A stretch of 64,000 nucleotides of DNA from Sepioteuthis lessoniana (Eukaryota > Mollusca > Cephalopoda > Myopsida > Loliginidae): assembly GCA_963585895.1 (NCBI GenBank), contig CAUZXS010005846.1, forward strand, positions 1 through 64,000. Reading direction: 5' to 3'. The first letter of the stretch is position 1. Every line of letters begins with the position of its first letter. The translations under genes and the position numbers were made by a program. The notes beneath the pieces were generated by a model. It saw only the letters and a list, made by a program, of their open reading frames with translations, did no database searches and had not been told where the DNA came from. Positions 1 through 10,120 of the stretch are shown piece after piece.

Positions 1-264
1 CTTGTCACAGACTATTTAACCAAGATGGGCATCAAGACAGTTCCTCACCCTCCCTATAGTCCAGACCTTGCTCCCTTTGACTTTTGGTTATTTCCTAAGT
101 TCAGAGGCTGTCGTCGTTATGAGACAATTGAGGAGATGCAAGAGGCTGTGACGAAGGTCATTGACACGCTCACACAAGAGGACTTCCATTGGGCCATCCA
201 GAGGTTGTTAGAACGGTACCACAAGTGCATTGCAGCCGGAGGAGATTACTTCGCAGGGGAATAA
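1..264 (+). CDS. mariner transposase, C-terminal fragment (cut by window edge)
   Basis: Open from base 1 in frame 1 to the TAA at 262-264; the true start lies outside the window. The 87 visible residues match the end of mariner (DD34D) transposases, including SPDLAPFDFWLFP, which carries the third catalytic aspartate region, and the C-terminal run ending CIAAGGDYF. These nuclear enzymes bind the terminal inverted repeats and cut and paste the element into TA sites. The visible part has no stop or frameshift, but catalytic residues one and two lie upstream, so activity cannot be judged. The same C-terminal signature occurs in SETMAR-type fusions; with the mariner 3' end directly downstream, a plain mariner copy is the simpler reading. 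Confidence 0.85.
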   Translation, partial: LVTDYLTKMGIKTVPHPPYSPDLAPFDFWLFPKFRGCRRYETIEEMQEAVTKVIDTLTQEDFHWAIQRLLERYHKCIAAGGDYFAGE

Positions 265-332
265 AGTTTCATGTGTTTACTATCAATATAAATGGCCATA
301 CGAAAAAAGTCTGGAAACATCGTATGCACCTC

Positions 333-333
<1 letters not shown>
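1..333 (+). mobile_element. mariner-family DNA transposon, 3' part
   Basis: After the transposase stop there is a short UTR and then, at about 300-333, a terminal-repeat-like stretch with AAAAAAGTCTGGAAAC. The element runs straight into a TA tract. Mariner inserts at TA, so the flanking TA may have expanded into the microsatellite. The outer boundary is estimated because the 5' end is not in the window. Confidence 0.7.
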
Positions 334-370
<37 letters not shown>

Positions 371-386
371 TATATATATATATATT
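334..386. repeat. (TA)n microsatellite
   Basis: About 53 bp of TA dinucleotides with one interruption near 368, abutting the mariner 3' end. Confidence 0.95.
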
Positions 387-389
387 AAT

Positions 390-565
390 CAAACCTTTCT
401 GCACTAGCCAGGTTCAACACAATGTGAATATTAGCAGAATTTTAACAGATTTCATTTCAAAATTTTCCTTCTCCCAGTTTGGTTGCCGTACGAAGTGTTC
501 AGTCTGCCTATAACTGCAATGAGGATCATTGAATTCATACATTCCCCAAAATATTTTGTGAAATA
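390..565 (-). mobile_element. SINE-2, old diverged copy (no head)
   Basis: In reverse complement it follows the SINE-2 tail: the block TTTTCCTTCTCC, then the central GAATTCATACATTCCC corresponding to the conserved 'TTCATACCTTTCCC' core. Similarity to better copies (14341-14630, 57934-58223) is visibly lower. The tRNA-like head is absent. Confidence 0.55.
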
Positions 566-649
566 CAAATAAACTCGTGTATTAATTGAACTAGTGTCAA
601 CATGTCTATTTCCCTTTTCCTATAATTGTGACCATTGCAACGTGAGTGT

Positions 650-651
<2 letters not shown>

Positions 652-708
<57 letters not shown>
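652..708. repeat. (TA)n microsatellite
   Basis: About 57 bp of uninterrupted TA. The AT-rich DNA on either side (566-651, 709-1073) holds nothing I recognise. Confidence 0.95.
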
Positions 709-710
<2 letters not shown>

Positions 711-1073
711 CAAATTATCTCTTAAGTCATTGATAAGAGGATTTTATCATTTCTTGTGTAACATTAGAGAATTAAAATTGATGATATTAAGTACAGTTTC
801 TTAAAAGAATCAACAACAGAAACAGTCCGTTAAAAATTTAAATTTACATAAATATACACTCGGAAAACTAATAATGAATGTTTTATGTTACAGAATTTCA
901 GTGCTGTAGAGTTTTGTGACATATAAAGCCTATTAATATCTGTTTTTAGTTGATAGCATAACATTTTGAAACAAGAAAGACCTAAGATAAGTGATTCAGA
1001 AAAAAATTCCGTTTTTTGCAAAAGATTTCTGGAGCCTTTCTTATCTATGGGATAATCTGTTTATCTGCAACTC

Positions 1074-1075
1074 AA

Positions 1076-1140
<65 letters not shown>
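1074..1140. repeat. (TA)n microsatellite
   Basis: About 67 bp of TA with a single G near 1101. Confidence 0.95.
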
Positions 1141-1142
<2 letters not shown>

Positions 1143-1195
1143 TATTTCGTCCAGTTAAACCAGAATTGTGAGTAATTCCATCAGGACAAGAAAAT

Positions 1196-1252
1196 CATTC
1201 ATAATTTATAATCCTAAAGAGACCAGTTTTTTGTTTTTCTTAAAGAAAAAAA

Positions 1253-1298
<46 letters not shown>

Positions 1299-1350
1299 CT
1301 TTAAGAAAAAAACAAAGACCGGTTAATTCATGATTATAAATTCATTTCGG
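1196..1350. repeat. inverted repeat with (TA)n loop
   Basis: Left arm about 1196-1249 and right arm about 1296-1345 are imperfect reverse complements, both containing CTTTAAGAAA or its complement plus a matching ATTTATAATC block. The loop is a (TA)n tract at 1254-1296. It could form a long AT-rich hairpin. Confidence 0.65.
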
Positions 1351-1465
1351 TCCCGTATTTTCAGTTTCTGGTGTGAACCAAAAACATGAAGAAAAAAATT
1401 AGTACAGGACTTCTTCAGACCCAATGGATAATTAATTTTATAAATGTATTTCGGTTCCGTTACAC

Positions 1466-1489
1466 ATATATATATATATATATATATAT

Positions 1490-1539
<50 letters not shown>
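1466..1539. repeat. compound (TA)n(GT)n microsatellite
   Basis: TA tract at about 1466-1491 followed by GT at 1494-1539. Confidence 0.95.
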
Positions 1540-1540
<1 letters not shown>

Positions 1541-2272
1541 GGAGTATTGCTTGTTTCTTCGTAGATGGTAGGTATTAAACAGTAAAGTTTAACGCAATTT
1601 TGAAAGTGAAAAATAGCTAAACATCTAATTAACAGGTATACTACAGTTAGGGGTCATTCGTAGATCACAAAGGAAAAATAACTGGTTTTAAATATTGCAA
1701 AATTTTCCAGCGAAACCAAATATACATTCCTACTCTAAAACATTCTATTTGAAAAGTTTTGTGAAGTTTTTTATGAAGTCAACGGTCACTTCTTTTGTTA
1801 CTGATTTCTTTTACTAATTTCTTTCTATTATCTAATGATAAAAAAAAGTTATTCAGTCTAAGCAAACAATTATCGATGCACCTTCGATTCAAAAATTAAA
1901 AGTATCCCAGTGTCAAATTGTTTTTATAAAAATCGAGGGATTTGAGTGATTATTCTTTAAAGATCGAATAAAATGATTCTTTTCAACATTTTTACTTACT
2001 TCTTCAAATCATCTTTAATCGATGGACATTTTCTGTAATGTCCGAATTGGATACGTTATATTTCTTGAAAAATTAAAAGGATTTTTTAAGATTTAATTTT
2101 TAAGAGCCATATAATGAATTAAATTTAAATTTTACGTCTAAATTAATTGAACTTCAATTTCAATTTATACTTTTCTGTCAATTTTATTTGAAAGTAAATT
2201 TCAATATATAATAGGGACTCGAATTTACTAGCAATAGTTGTATCACAAACGAAAACATGAGTAAGACACCTA

Positions 2273-2275
<3 letters not shown>
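1540..2275. other. AT-rich stretch, nothing recognised
   Basis: No coding frame, repeat family or promoter that I can support. Confidence 0.5.

Positions 2276-2323
<48 letters not shown>
2276..2323. repeat. (TA)n microsatellite
   Basis: About 48 bp of TA followed by GCATGCATGCCTGCAT. Confidence 0.95.
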
Positions 2324-2326
<3 letters not shown>

Positions 2327-2434
2327 TGCATGCCTGCATTCATAGCTTTGATGTAACACAAGGTCCGATGTTTGTGAACTCAATCAATATTGCAAATAAT
2401 TTTCGGCTAACCATTCTTCTGGGTTAAGCATAAA

Positions 2435-2491
2435 GATCTATCTATCTATCAAACTATCTATCTATCTATCTAGATAGATAGATAGATAGAT
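2435..2491. repeat. (ATCT)n/(AGAT)n tract with perfect palindrome
   Basis: TATC-type repeats switch strand at a central CTAG, giving a perfect 36-bp palindrome at 2454-2489 (two 18-nt arms). Confidence 0.9.
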
Positions 2492-2590
2492 GTGCGTACG
2501 TGCATTTATATGTATACAGGTCTTTCTGTAGGTATGTATATATGTATTGGTAGTAATCTGTTGTGTAAATTATACTCGTTTTGGCTGAAG

Positions 2591-2834
2591 GTTTTCTTTG
2601 ATTTCTTTTGTTTAATGGTATATGAAACTTTCGTTTGTTTTTCAAAGCTAATGAAATATTTGTAAAAGAACAACAGGGGTACTATCTAACTTATAACTAA
2701 AGGATTAGGAGGATCATGTTTTTTCCCCTGGTATTAGTCAGAGAGTAAACGTAACATCATGACTAGGATTTGAACTCACTTACTACGATGTCACAGCCTA
2801 GCCCGTTAGTCATAACGTCAAAGAAACTCCCTCG
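2591..2834 (-). mobile_element. SINE-1, diverged
   Basis: The minus-strand order is head, centre, hairpin tail. The tail is visible as TTTAATGGTATATGAAAC at about 2610. The head region near 2760-2834 keeps GGATTTGAACTCACTTACTA, the complement of the B-box part. Clearly older than the copies at 35549 or 63562. Confidence 0.65.
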
Positions 2835-3813
2835 GTTTGAGATTTAATTAAAAGCAAAAAAGAATTTTGAACTTGTGATCAGATGAAATAAAGAAAGAGA
2901 TTCAGACGAATCGAAAAGAAAAGGGAATACAAAAGAAATAAGGGAGAGTTTTAAAATAAAAATAACAATGAATGACATATAAAATTACAAAAAAAAAAAA
3001 AAAAATCCGAAAGAAAATTTAAATAGAAATTGAGAGTAAAAAAATGCAAATAAAAAGCAAAAAATGTTGATAATAGTAAAAAAAGAAAATTGAAAAAATA
3101 AGTATATGAAATGGTGATCGGAGAACAAAATTATCGGTGAATTTTAGATAAAATTTATAGTAAAATGAATACGAGGAAAAAATATGTACAATAAAAGAAA
3201 GAAAATCACTAAAGCAAATCAAATAGAAAAATGAAACATTTTCTAACATTTAAACAAAGGAATTCTTCCGAATTGAAACTTTAAGTTATCTCTGAAGAAG
3301 AAAGAAAACTCCTCGTCAGCTAATTTCACGAAAATACTTCAAGCTACAAAAACAAGTAAATAAACAAGGCAAAATTGAATTAAATGTTCAGAAGAATTTT
3401 GAGCTTTTTGGAAGTAAGTGTACGTTGGGAATCTCGAAGGGTGCAGGTTTCAAGAATTCTTAAACATTTCTTTCCTCAATATAAAAAAAAGGAAAAAAAC
3501 TGAATGATTAAAAAAATGCATGAAATAAAATAAAAAAAAGATCAAGAACCACTGGAAGAAACTTCCGAATTAGCAAAAGATGCAGCCTAACTTTTACTTG
3601 TAAATGTGTTCTAAATGAAATTATTTGCCAGGAGAAATCGAGCGAATGTTGTAGTGCAAAGCGTAATTTGCATATTTTATGCAAATCGGCCGTAATGTAT
3701 TCAAACATTCAGCGCGGTCAAAGCGGGTAAAAAAATGAAGCACTCTCGTGCCATTACGCAAATTCTCGGGGACAAAATAACAGCAAAACCAACAATAAAA
3801 TACAAATTGAGGA
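2835..3813. other. A/purine-rich stretch, nothing recognised
   Basis: AT-rich with poly-A runs (2990-3005) and many GAAA-type words. Short open frames on the minus strand are low-complexity F/L/Y/S strings and not credible genes. Confidence 0.5.

Positions 3814-3869
<56 letters not shown>
3814..3869. repeat. (AAT)n microsatellite
   Basis: About 56 bp of ATA trinucleotides immediately upstream of a LINE-Z fragment. Confidence 0.95.
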
Positions 3870-3879
3870 GCTCGGTTAA

Positions 3880-4090
3880 ACATCATGTGACGAAGATGCC
3901 GATTATATTTGGTGTCCTTCTGTGATGGTGATGCCAATTGTATTTGATGTCCTTGAAAGAGGCCTGAAAAAGAGACTGGGAAAAATGTATATCAGAGAAA
4001 GAATCGAGACTATTCAGACCAAAGCACTTAGAATTTATCAAAATACTTAGAAGAGTTCTGATATTACCTAGACTTTTGCGAAAAACACCA
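3880..4090 (+). mobile_element. LINE-Z fragment near the 3' end
   Basis: Translation shows VMPIVFDVLERGLKKRL and RERIETIQTKALRI, the LINE-Z C-terminal signature seen more clearly at 31288-31470. The segment AAGATGCCGATTATATTTGG is repeated almost at once as TGATGCCAATTGTATTTGA, a small internal duplication. Several stops; dead copy. Confidence 0.65.
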
Positions 4091-4152
4091 GATAAAACAG
4101 GAGTGAAGAATTCGCATCGATTAAAAAAAAAAAAAAAGAAGAAAAACAATTA

Positions 4153-5725
4153 TCAAATCACGCTGCCAGCTCGGATTTTCCTGACTCACTCTCCCCATCC
4201 GTTCCTATCGTCCATCGCTTCCAGTAGATCTTCTAAACTACATCCTTTGTCTGCACAGAGCTTATGTAGATAAGATTTTGCTGGTCGGCTAACACTGGCA
4301 CGTCTATGTGTAGGGGTCCACGTGAATTCGTCCTTGCTTCTCCTGCTTTTCTCCAATAGCCTTGTTCGTCTTACTTGGTTGGTTTTCGAGAAGAGAGGTA
4401 AGCAGCTGTACCACTATTGTTTGGTAAGGTGTTGCTTCTAGGATTTGTTAAAAATAGCTAGTAGTATTTTTGTATAGTTCGCATCTAGCATTTTCTCTAT
4501 GTGTTTTGTCGAAGCGCATCCATACAGTAGTATTGACACAGCCACATCTTGGAAGAAATCCCGTTTTATTTTATCAGATAGACCAGAATTCCATATGATC
4601 GGTAACTTATTGATAATTTACGCTTTCACAAGGCGTATATTAACATCAGTTCCAGAAGATGAGACACAATTTTCGTGATACGTGAACTTTTCTACTAATT
4701 TCAGAGGACCGCCTCTTAGAGTGGAGATCGCTCCTTATCGATCAAAATACTAATCTGCTTTCTTTTGCGTTCCAGAGGATGCCGATGCTTCCTGCTTTCT
4801 GCTCCAGTCTCTGCATCAGGGATTTGGCTAGGGTAGGTGCATTTGCAAGAAGTACTAAATCATTTGAATAGTCTGCGTCTGTTTTAGTTCCTTTAGGATG
4901 TCGTTTGCTTCTTGCCTTTTTTTAGCATAAAAGCATTTTCTTTATTTAGATCTATTGGCGTTTGAAGAAAATAGTCTAGGCAGATTATAAGCAAATATGG
5001 TGCAAATGTATTTCCTTGCAGAACAGTAACAAAATCGAAAATGTCCGTGTCTACATCAGATGAGCGAACCTTTACTTTCATGTTTCTATAAAACATCATT
5101 ATAGCGGTAACAGTTTCTTAGGGGAGACCAAATGCTAGAAGTATTTGCTCCATCTTCTCTTTGTGTATGGAATCAAATGCTATTTAGAAATCTACTAACA
5201 ATAGAGTTGCTTAGAGATTTTTTCCACGAATTCCTTCGATGATTTGATGGATCGTCAGAATTTTTGATATCGTTGAACGCTTTCTCTGAAAACCCTACTG
5301 GTTTTTCCTAATAGTATTCTCAATTTCATGTTTGATATGGTTTACAAGAGTATTATAAACTTTACCAGCTATAGAAAAAAGAGTTATACCTACGTAGTAC
5401 GAGGTCACCTTTCTTCGAGAAGAGGAGGATGTAGCCCTTTGTCCATCCTTTTCTGTTTTTTACTTATTTTACAGCGTTACAAAATCAAAGAACAAAGTCA
5501 TTAAATGTCCATGTCTTCTCTACTTGTAGAGGTATTCTGTCGAGGCATGCTGCTGACTTTTAATTTTTGTCAGTATAACGTTAAGTCCTCTTAACTGTCC
5601 AAATTAGATGTCTAGTTGGCGCTTCAGATATTTTTGTGTTAGGTTTATCAAAGATTCCAAGCAGATTCTTGAAATATTCTTTTCACGTCTGTATTCGTTC
5701 ATTTGGTCTCTCACATTTTAGCTTT
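4153..5725 (-). mobile_element. LINE-R, reverse transcriptase and C-terminal domains (decayed)
   Basis: The longest LINE-R copy. Read on the minus strand it gives, in broken frames, an RT fragment ending with the block at 4893-5099 (MMFYRNMKVKVRS, then LQGNTFAPYLLIICLDYF), the catalytic box and then the C-terminal part common to the other LINE-R copies (TYHENCVSSSGTD, SILLYGC, RRTRLLEKSRRSKDEF). The catalytic box at 4859-4873 reads DYSND where RTs have YADD, so an essential aspartate is Asn here. Many stops and frameshifts. The protein end is at 4153-4155. The role in an intact copy is target-primed reverse transcription of the element RNA. The 5' half (endonuclease) is not recognisable. Boundaries at the upstream end are approximate. 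Confidence 0.8.
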
Positions 5726-5759
5726 GCTCTCGGAGTATGTGTTTCAGGTATCTCATGTT

Positions 5760-5972
5760 GAGTATAGCGCTGAAATAGGTGTAAGACTAAACACGACTGG
5801 AAGAGAAAGTGATCATATGAGAATTGGAGCTGTCTTAATGGTTCTATGCAAACTGCAGCATAGTTAATATCGGCCAGTATTCTGAAATGACTCTTGGAAA
5901 CTTGAAGAGACATACTATCACTCAGACTCCAGTTAAATATCATCAGCAAACGCCGGTGTTATAAACTCGCAA
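5760..5972 (+). mobile_element. LINE-Z 3' end with internal deletion
   Basis: Begins with the block ACACGACTGGAAGAGAAAGT, matching the LINE-Z region after the zinc knuckle, jumps to the terminal block CGGCCAGTATTCTGAAATGA, and ends CTCAGACTCCAGTTAAATAT...CTCGC. An (AAG)n tract follows with no spacer. Confidence 0.7.
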
Positions 5973-6086
5973 GAAGAAGAAGAAGAAGAAGAAGAAGAAG
6001 AAGAAGAAGAAGAAGAAGAAGAAGAAGAAGAAGCGGGGGAGGAGAAGAAGAAGAAGAAGAAGAAGAAGAAGAAGAAGAAGAAGAAG

Positions 6087-6117
<31 letters not shown>
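5972..6117. repeat. (AAG)n microsatellite
   Basis: About 146 bp of GAA/AAG trinucleotides with a short GC-rich interruption near 6033. It directly follows a LINE-Z 3' end, so it probably grew from the LINE tail. The apparent poly-Ser/poly-Leu frames are translation of this tract. Confidence 0.95.
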
Positions 6118-6317
6118 TGGGATACTCGTTTGAATATTACATCTATTTATCACCAATTAAACGATCATTCAGTTTTAATTGTGAGAAAAAAAACATATAA
6201 GAAAAGACTACAGTAAAAGCCAGAGAGAAAACGAAAAAAAGTAGAAAGAAAGAAAGAAAGAAAGAAAGACAGATACATTTAGGGAGAGATGAAGAGTGAA
6301 CATGGTAATCTTATATA

Positions 6318-6565
6318 TCATCATCATCATTATGTGGCGCTATCAGCAGGGATATTTCTGACCCTCTCTCGCCACCCCACTCTATCGTCCATTGCTTTTG
6401 GCAGGTCTTCCGGGTTATATCCAGTATCTGCACAGAGCTGCTGTATGTATGTTCGAGCTGGACGTCCTGCATTTTCTCGTCCCTGTGAAGGGGTCCACAG
6501 GAGTATATCACTTACGAGCTCGTCCTTACTTCTCCAGCAGTATTCCATTCGTCTAATTTTTACAT
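6318..6565 (-). mobile_element. LINE-R 3' end
   Basis: Starts (in + coordinates) with the complement of the (GAT)n tail, TCATCATCATCAT. Minus-strand translation over 6330-6548 includes EYCWRSKDELVSDILLW and RPARTYIQQLCADTG, the LINE-R C-terminal signature. 5'-truncated at about 6565. Confidence 0.8.
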
Positions 6566-6879
6566 CTTATGCTTATAAACTACTTTACCGAAGTGGAAGA
6601 ATGGAAGCAAAAAAGGAGAGGAAAAGAAGAGAAAAAGATAGAGAAATACAAAAAAAGCTATATATATATATATATAGAAAGAGAGAGAGAGAAAGAGAGA
6701 GAGGGGAGGTAGAGAGAGAGAGAGAAAGAAAGAGAATGAGAGAAATGATTAAAAAAAAATGAAGAATAATCTTTTTTAAAGACTGTAAGTTTAGTTCTAA
6801 ACAAATTTATGACGTAATATTTCGTAATTAATAATTATTTTTTTAGAATTTTTAAGGATTTTCTGGCACATATTAAATA
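6566..6879. repeat. purine-rich (GA)n/(TA)n stretch
   Basis: Short TA tract at 6658-6675 and irregular GA repeats at 6676-6760. The rest is AT-rich with nothing recognised. Confidence 0.7.
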
Positions 6880-7579
6880 ACATTTGGTTTGGAACGAGCC
6901 GCCGCAGGCATTGGCCTCCATGTCAATACAACCAAAACTGAATATATGTGCTACAACCAAACAGGCGACATTTCCACATTAGACGGAACATCTCTGAAAC
7001 TAGTAAACAAATTCACTTACCTAGGAAGCAGCGTCTCATCAACCGAAAAAGACATTGACACACGGCTAACGAAGGCATGGACTGCAATTTATAGGCTCTC
7101 GGTCATATGGAAATCAGACCTGACCGATAAAATGAAAAGCAATCTCATCCATGCAGCGGTTGTATCGATACTGCTATATGGATGCACTACTTAGACGCTA
7201 ACTAAAAAGCTGAAGAAGAAGCTAGATGGCAATTACACAAGAATGTTGCGAGCGATATTGAAAAATTCCTGGCGGCAACACCCTACATGGCACCAACTAT
7301 ACCCCCCCTGCCCCACAAAAACTATACAAGCTAGACGAACCAGACACGCAGGACACTGCTGGAGAAGCAAGGACGAGCTCATAAGTGATGTTATCCTATG
7401 GACCCCGCATATGGCCAAGCAAAAGCAGGACGACCATTTCGAACATACATACAGCAGCCATGTGAGGATACGGTATATAGCCCTGAAGACCTGCCAGAGG
7501 CGATGAATGATAGGGGGAGGTGGCGAGAGAGGGTCAGGGATATCCGTGCTAGAGGCACGATATGATGATGGTGATGATT
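6880..7579 (+). mobile_element. LINE-R, C-terminal ~220 codons and 3' end
   Basis: The best single-frame view of LINE-R. 6889-7194 encodes LERAAAGIGLHVNTTKTEY through KFTYLGSSVSSTEKDIDTR to VVSILLYGCTT, the region after the RT catalytic box. A TAG at 7192-7194 interrupts it; the frame resumes with LDGNYTRMLRAI and RRTRHAGHCWRSKDELISD, then a frameshift. It ends in ATGATGATGGTGATGATT, the (GAT)n tail. Non-functional and 5'-truncated at about 6880. Confidence 0.85.
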
Positions 7580-8448
7580 AAATAACAGATAGAAATAAGC
7601 TGAATATTTCATTGGTTTAAATATTTTTATTTATTTATTCATTTTTAAGTATGCGAGTAAAGATTGATAACAAATATATAACAATATACAAAAAATAATT
7701 CATCTCCTGTATAATCTTTAAAATAATAGATTTTTTTAATCGTTACAAAAATTGAAAATTTAGAATGATTATACAAAAATACCAGATAGGGTATCAAGGG
7801 GCTTCCAAGTTGAAAGAAGTTAAGTGAGGTAAGGTAGCAAGGGAAGTCTTGTATCAAATTTAACTAGTTTCGCTTTGCTGTGTTATATAATTAAGGAAGG
7901 ATTTTTTTTATTAAGCATTTTTCGTTAATCAAATTTTATGATTCAGTTTGGTAAGCCTTTGAACTATTCAGGTAAAGAGTTCAGGTGTATAGTCATTGGG
8001 CTCAGTTTTACGCTCGCACGCAAAGGATATGACAATCACCATTGTCATAATAAACCTCCAGACAGTAAATGGGGCTGGAGTGTGGATGATGTCATGCCCG
8101 GAGGAGATGGTCCTGAAAATTTGAGGATTTTGAAAATAGTCAGTCGAGATTGGACCATGGAGGCAGTCAGTTGAGTTTCTGCCATTGAGGCATAGAGTTG
8201 AGTTTTCTACTGTTGCGGCGGTGGTTAAGTTTTTCGGGTTTCGACCGACGGAGATGAATTGAGGTCTTAAACATCGAAAGATGCGCTGCGCATTGGGGGT
8301 GATTAGAGTAGTATGGTCAGCATAGTATGGTTAGCAAAGACTTTTAAGAATTGTGTCTCTCTCCTCGTGTCGCCATGGACAAGAAATTTAAAAAATCGTT
8401 CATATCTGAAACAACAGAGTCGCCTGTGTTTGTATTTCTATATGTAGT
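7580..8448. other. unrecognised sequence with a small ORF
   Basis: AT-rich to about 7930. A 78-codon frame at 7938-8174 (with KGYDNHHCHNKPPDSKWGWS) matches no family I know. The following 8170-8400 is a little richer in GC. No promoter or splice evidence can be defended. Confidence 0.35.
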
Positions 8449-8962
8449 TGTTATGGCCCTGGAAAGGGGCCACAAAGACAACAGAACACCACGGTTATAG
8501 CATTGGTATATATTTACAAGAACAAAGGATAGTTACAAGTACATTGGACGGTAAGCTAGTTTGCATAACCGCGTTGGGGCGGAGTTAGCTTCCGGATCTT
8601 GACTGTATTTGTTGCGCGCCCCACCGAAGCGGCAAATGCGGCACAAGACATTTTTAGGTGGGTCTGGGCGCAGGGACGGAGCCCACACGCGCCTGGCATT
8701 TTCTAAAAATACCTAAGGCTCCGTCGGCATTCCCCAGGTGCCAGGCAATACCCCACCAAGAAGGTAAAAGCCTAGGGGGATGGCCCCCTGAGGCTGGACG
8801 AAATCTCCAGTCAACAAGCCGACCAGATCCGTGAGCAAATCGTGACCTATCGACTGGAGTGTCAGCCGAAAACCTTACGGATCTAAACTGACTTCGTATT
8901 GCTGCATCTTCCGGTATTATGGTGAGTGGTTGAGTCCATTAGTAGGTGATTCCGCCACAACA
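8449..8962. mobile_element. candidate solo LTR
   Basis: A 514-bp block, much richer in GC than its surroundings, that starts TGTTATGGC and ends GCCACAACA; the ends are inverted repeats with 8 of 9 positions matching, and the TG...CA rule is met. The flanking pentamers are GTAGT (8444-8448) and GTATT (8963-8967), a 4/5 match as expected for an aged 5-bp target duplication. A TATA-like TATATATTTAC lies at about 8506. No internal coding region adjoins, so a recombination-derived solo LTR fits. Orientation is undetermined. Confidence 0.5.
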
Positions 8963-9727
8963 GTATTGTATCACAGTTTTTATTGTTATTATTAAGGTTG
9001 CGATATGCAACAGCTGATTTTTAATCTTTCTGCCGTCACCTTTAAAGTTTTTTGTATTCTGATTAAACCCATCTCTACATGTTCATTTATCTAAAAGACG
9101 TAACAAAATAAGATGATAATATACTTTCAAGTGCACCGTTGTACACTCAGCTAAGGGCTTCAAGTATATTTTTTTATGTACTGGTTTTAAATGAAGACAT
9201 CAACCGAAACTGTAGAAAATCGCTAAAAAATTCCTGTTATAACATTTTTTTTTCATGATTTCATATCCTAAACAATCTTGCATTTGTTGTTTTTAAAATG
9301 TCTTCATCGATATATCTGTTGGCTTTCGTTGTTTTTCAAGATGACTGCGTCTCAAAAATAGTGCAGAATCCTATGAAAAAAAAATCAACAACAACAGGGA
9401 TATTTAAATGCTTTCATGTTCCAATGTTTCAAAGGATTGTGTATGAAGTTCTTAAGATAGATTCATTTTAACCTAAGAAATAAATTGGGAACAGAATGGA
9501 AGGAATATATAAAGGCATTCTATACAAGAGTGCTGAAATATAAATGTTGTTTAAAAGACAAGATTGACAACAGGATGATTAGATGATCGTCATCAAGAAA
9601 AACAGCCTGAGAATTTTTATATTTCTTTATCAAGTCAGAAAATAGAGCATCTGTTTTAATTGGTATATAATAAAGGAGAGAAAAAGAATATACCATACAT
9701 CAGAGTGAAAATGATCAAATGTGGTTT
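8963..9727. other. AT-rich stretch, nothing recognised
   Basis: No coding frame or known repeat apparent. Confidence 0.5.
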
Positions 9728-9777
9728 TGGCTTGTTTTTTATGGCGTATCATCCATTGTAAGTTATTTAATGCCAAA

Positions 9778-9817
<40 letters not shown>

Positions 9818-9852
9818 CGGTTCTATTTTAAACGGTTCAATTAAGCGTAAGT
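9728..9852 (-). mobile_element. Rep-T 3' end fragment with a (TA)n tract
   Basis: Reverse complement of the tail-1 hairpin (GTAAGTTATTTAATGCCAAA) at 9728-9779, a (TA)n tract at 9781-9815, then one internal Rep-T unit (TTCTATTTTAAACGGTTCAA). Cut by the LINE-R that starts at 9853. Confidence 0.6.
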
Positions 9853-10120
9853 AAGTTAGACGAACCTGATATGCGGGACACTGCTGGAGAAGTAAGGACG
9901 ACCTCATAAGCGATATTCTTCTGTGGACCCCTTCACACGGACAAACAAAAGAAGAACGACCAGCTAGAACCTATATACAACAGCTCTGTGTTGATACAGG
10001 ATGTAGTTTCGAAGACCCCCCGGGAGCGATGGACGAGAGGGAGAGAGGTGACGAAAGAGGGTCAGTGAGATCATGCTGCCAGTGCGACACGATGATGATG
10101 ATGATGATGATGATGATGAC
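9853..10120 (+). mobile_element. LINE-R 3' end, 5'-truncated
   Basis: Begins at the TTAGACGAACC block (VRRT in the protein) and ends in ten GAT units at 10091-10120. Frames are broken, but GGACACTGCTGGAGAAG and AGAACCTATATACAACAGCT are unmistakable next to other copies. Confidence 0.8.

Noticed and set aside
3701..3937. Frame with a poly-Tyr run
   Set aside because: Product of (AAT)n at 3814-3869 and flanking LINE-Z DNA.
4076..4273. Plus-strand frame with a poly-Lys run
   Set aside because: Poly-A-rich tract plus the antisense of LINE-R.
5959..6156. Open frame with long poly-Ser/poly-Leu
   Set aside because: Translation of an (AAG)n microsatellite; the same applies to 23614-23904 and 41134-41341.
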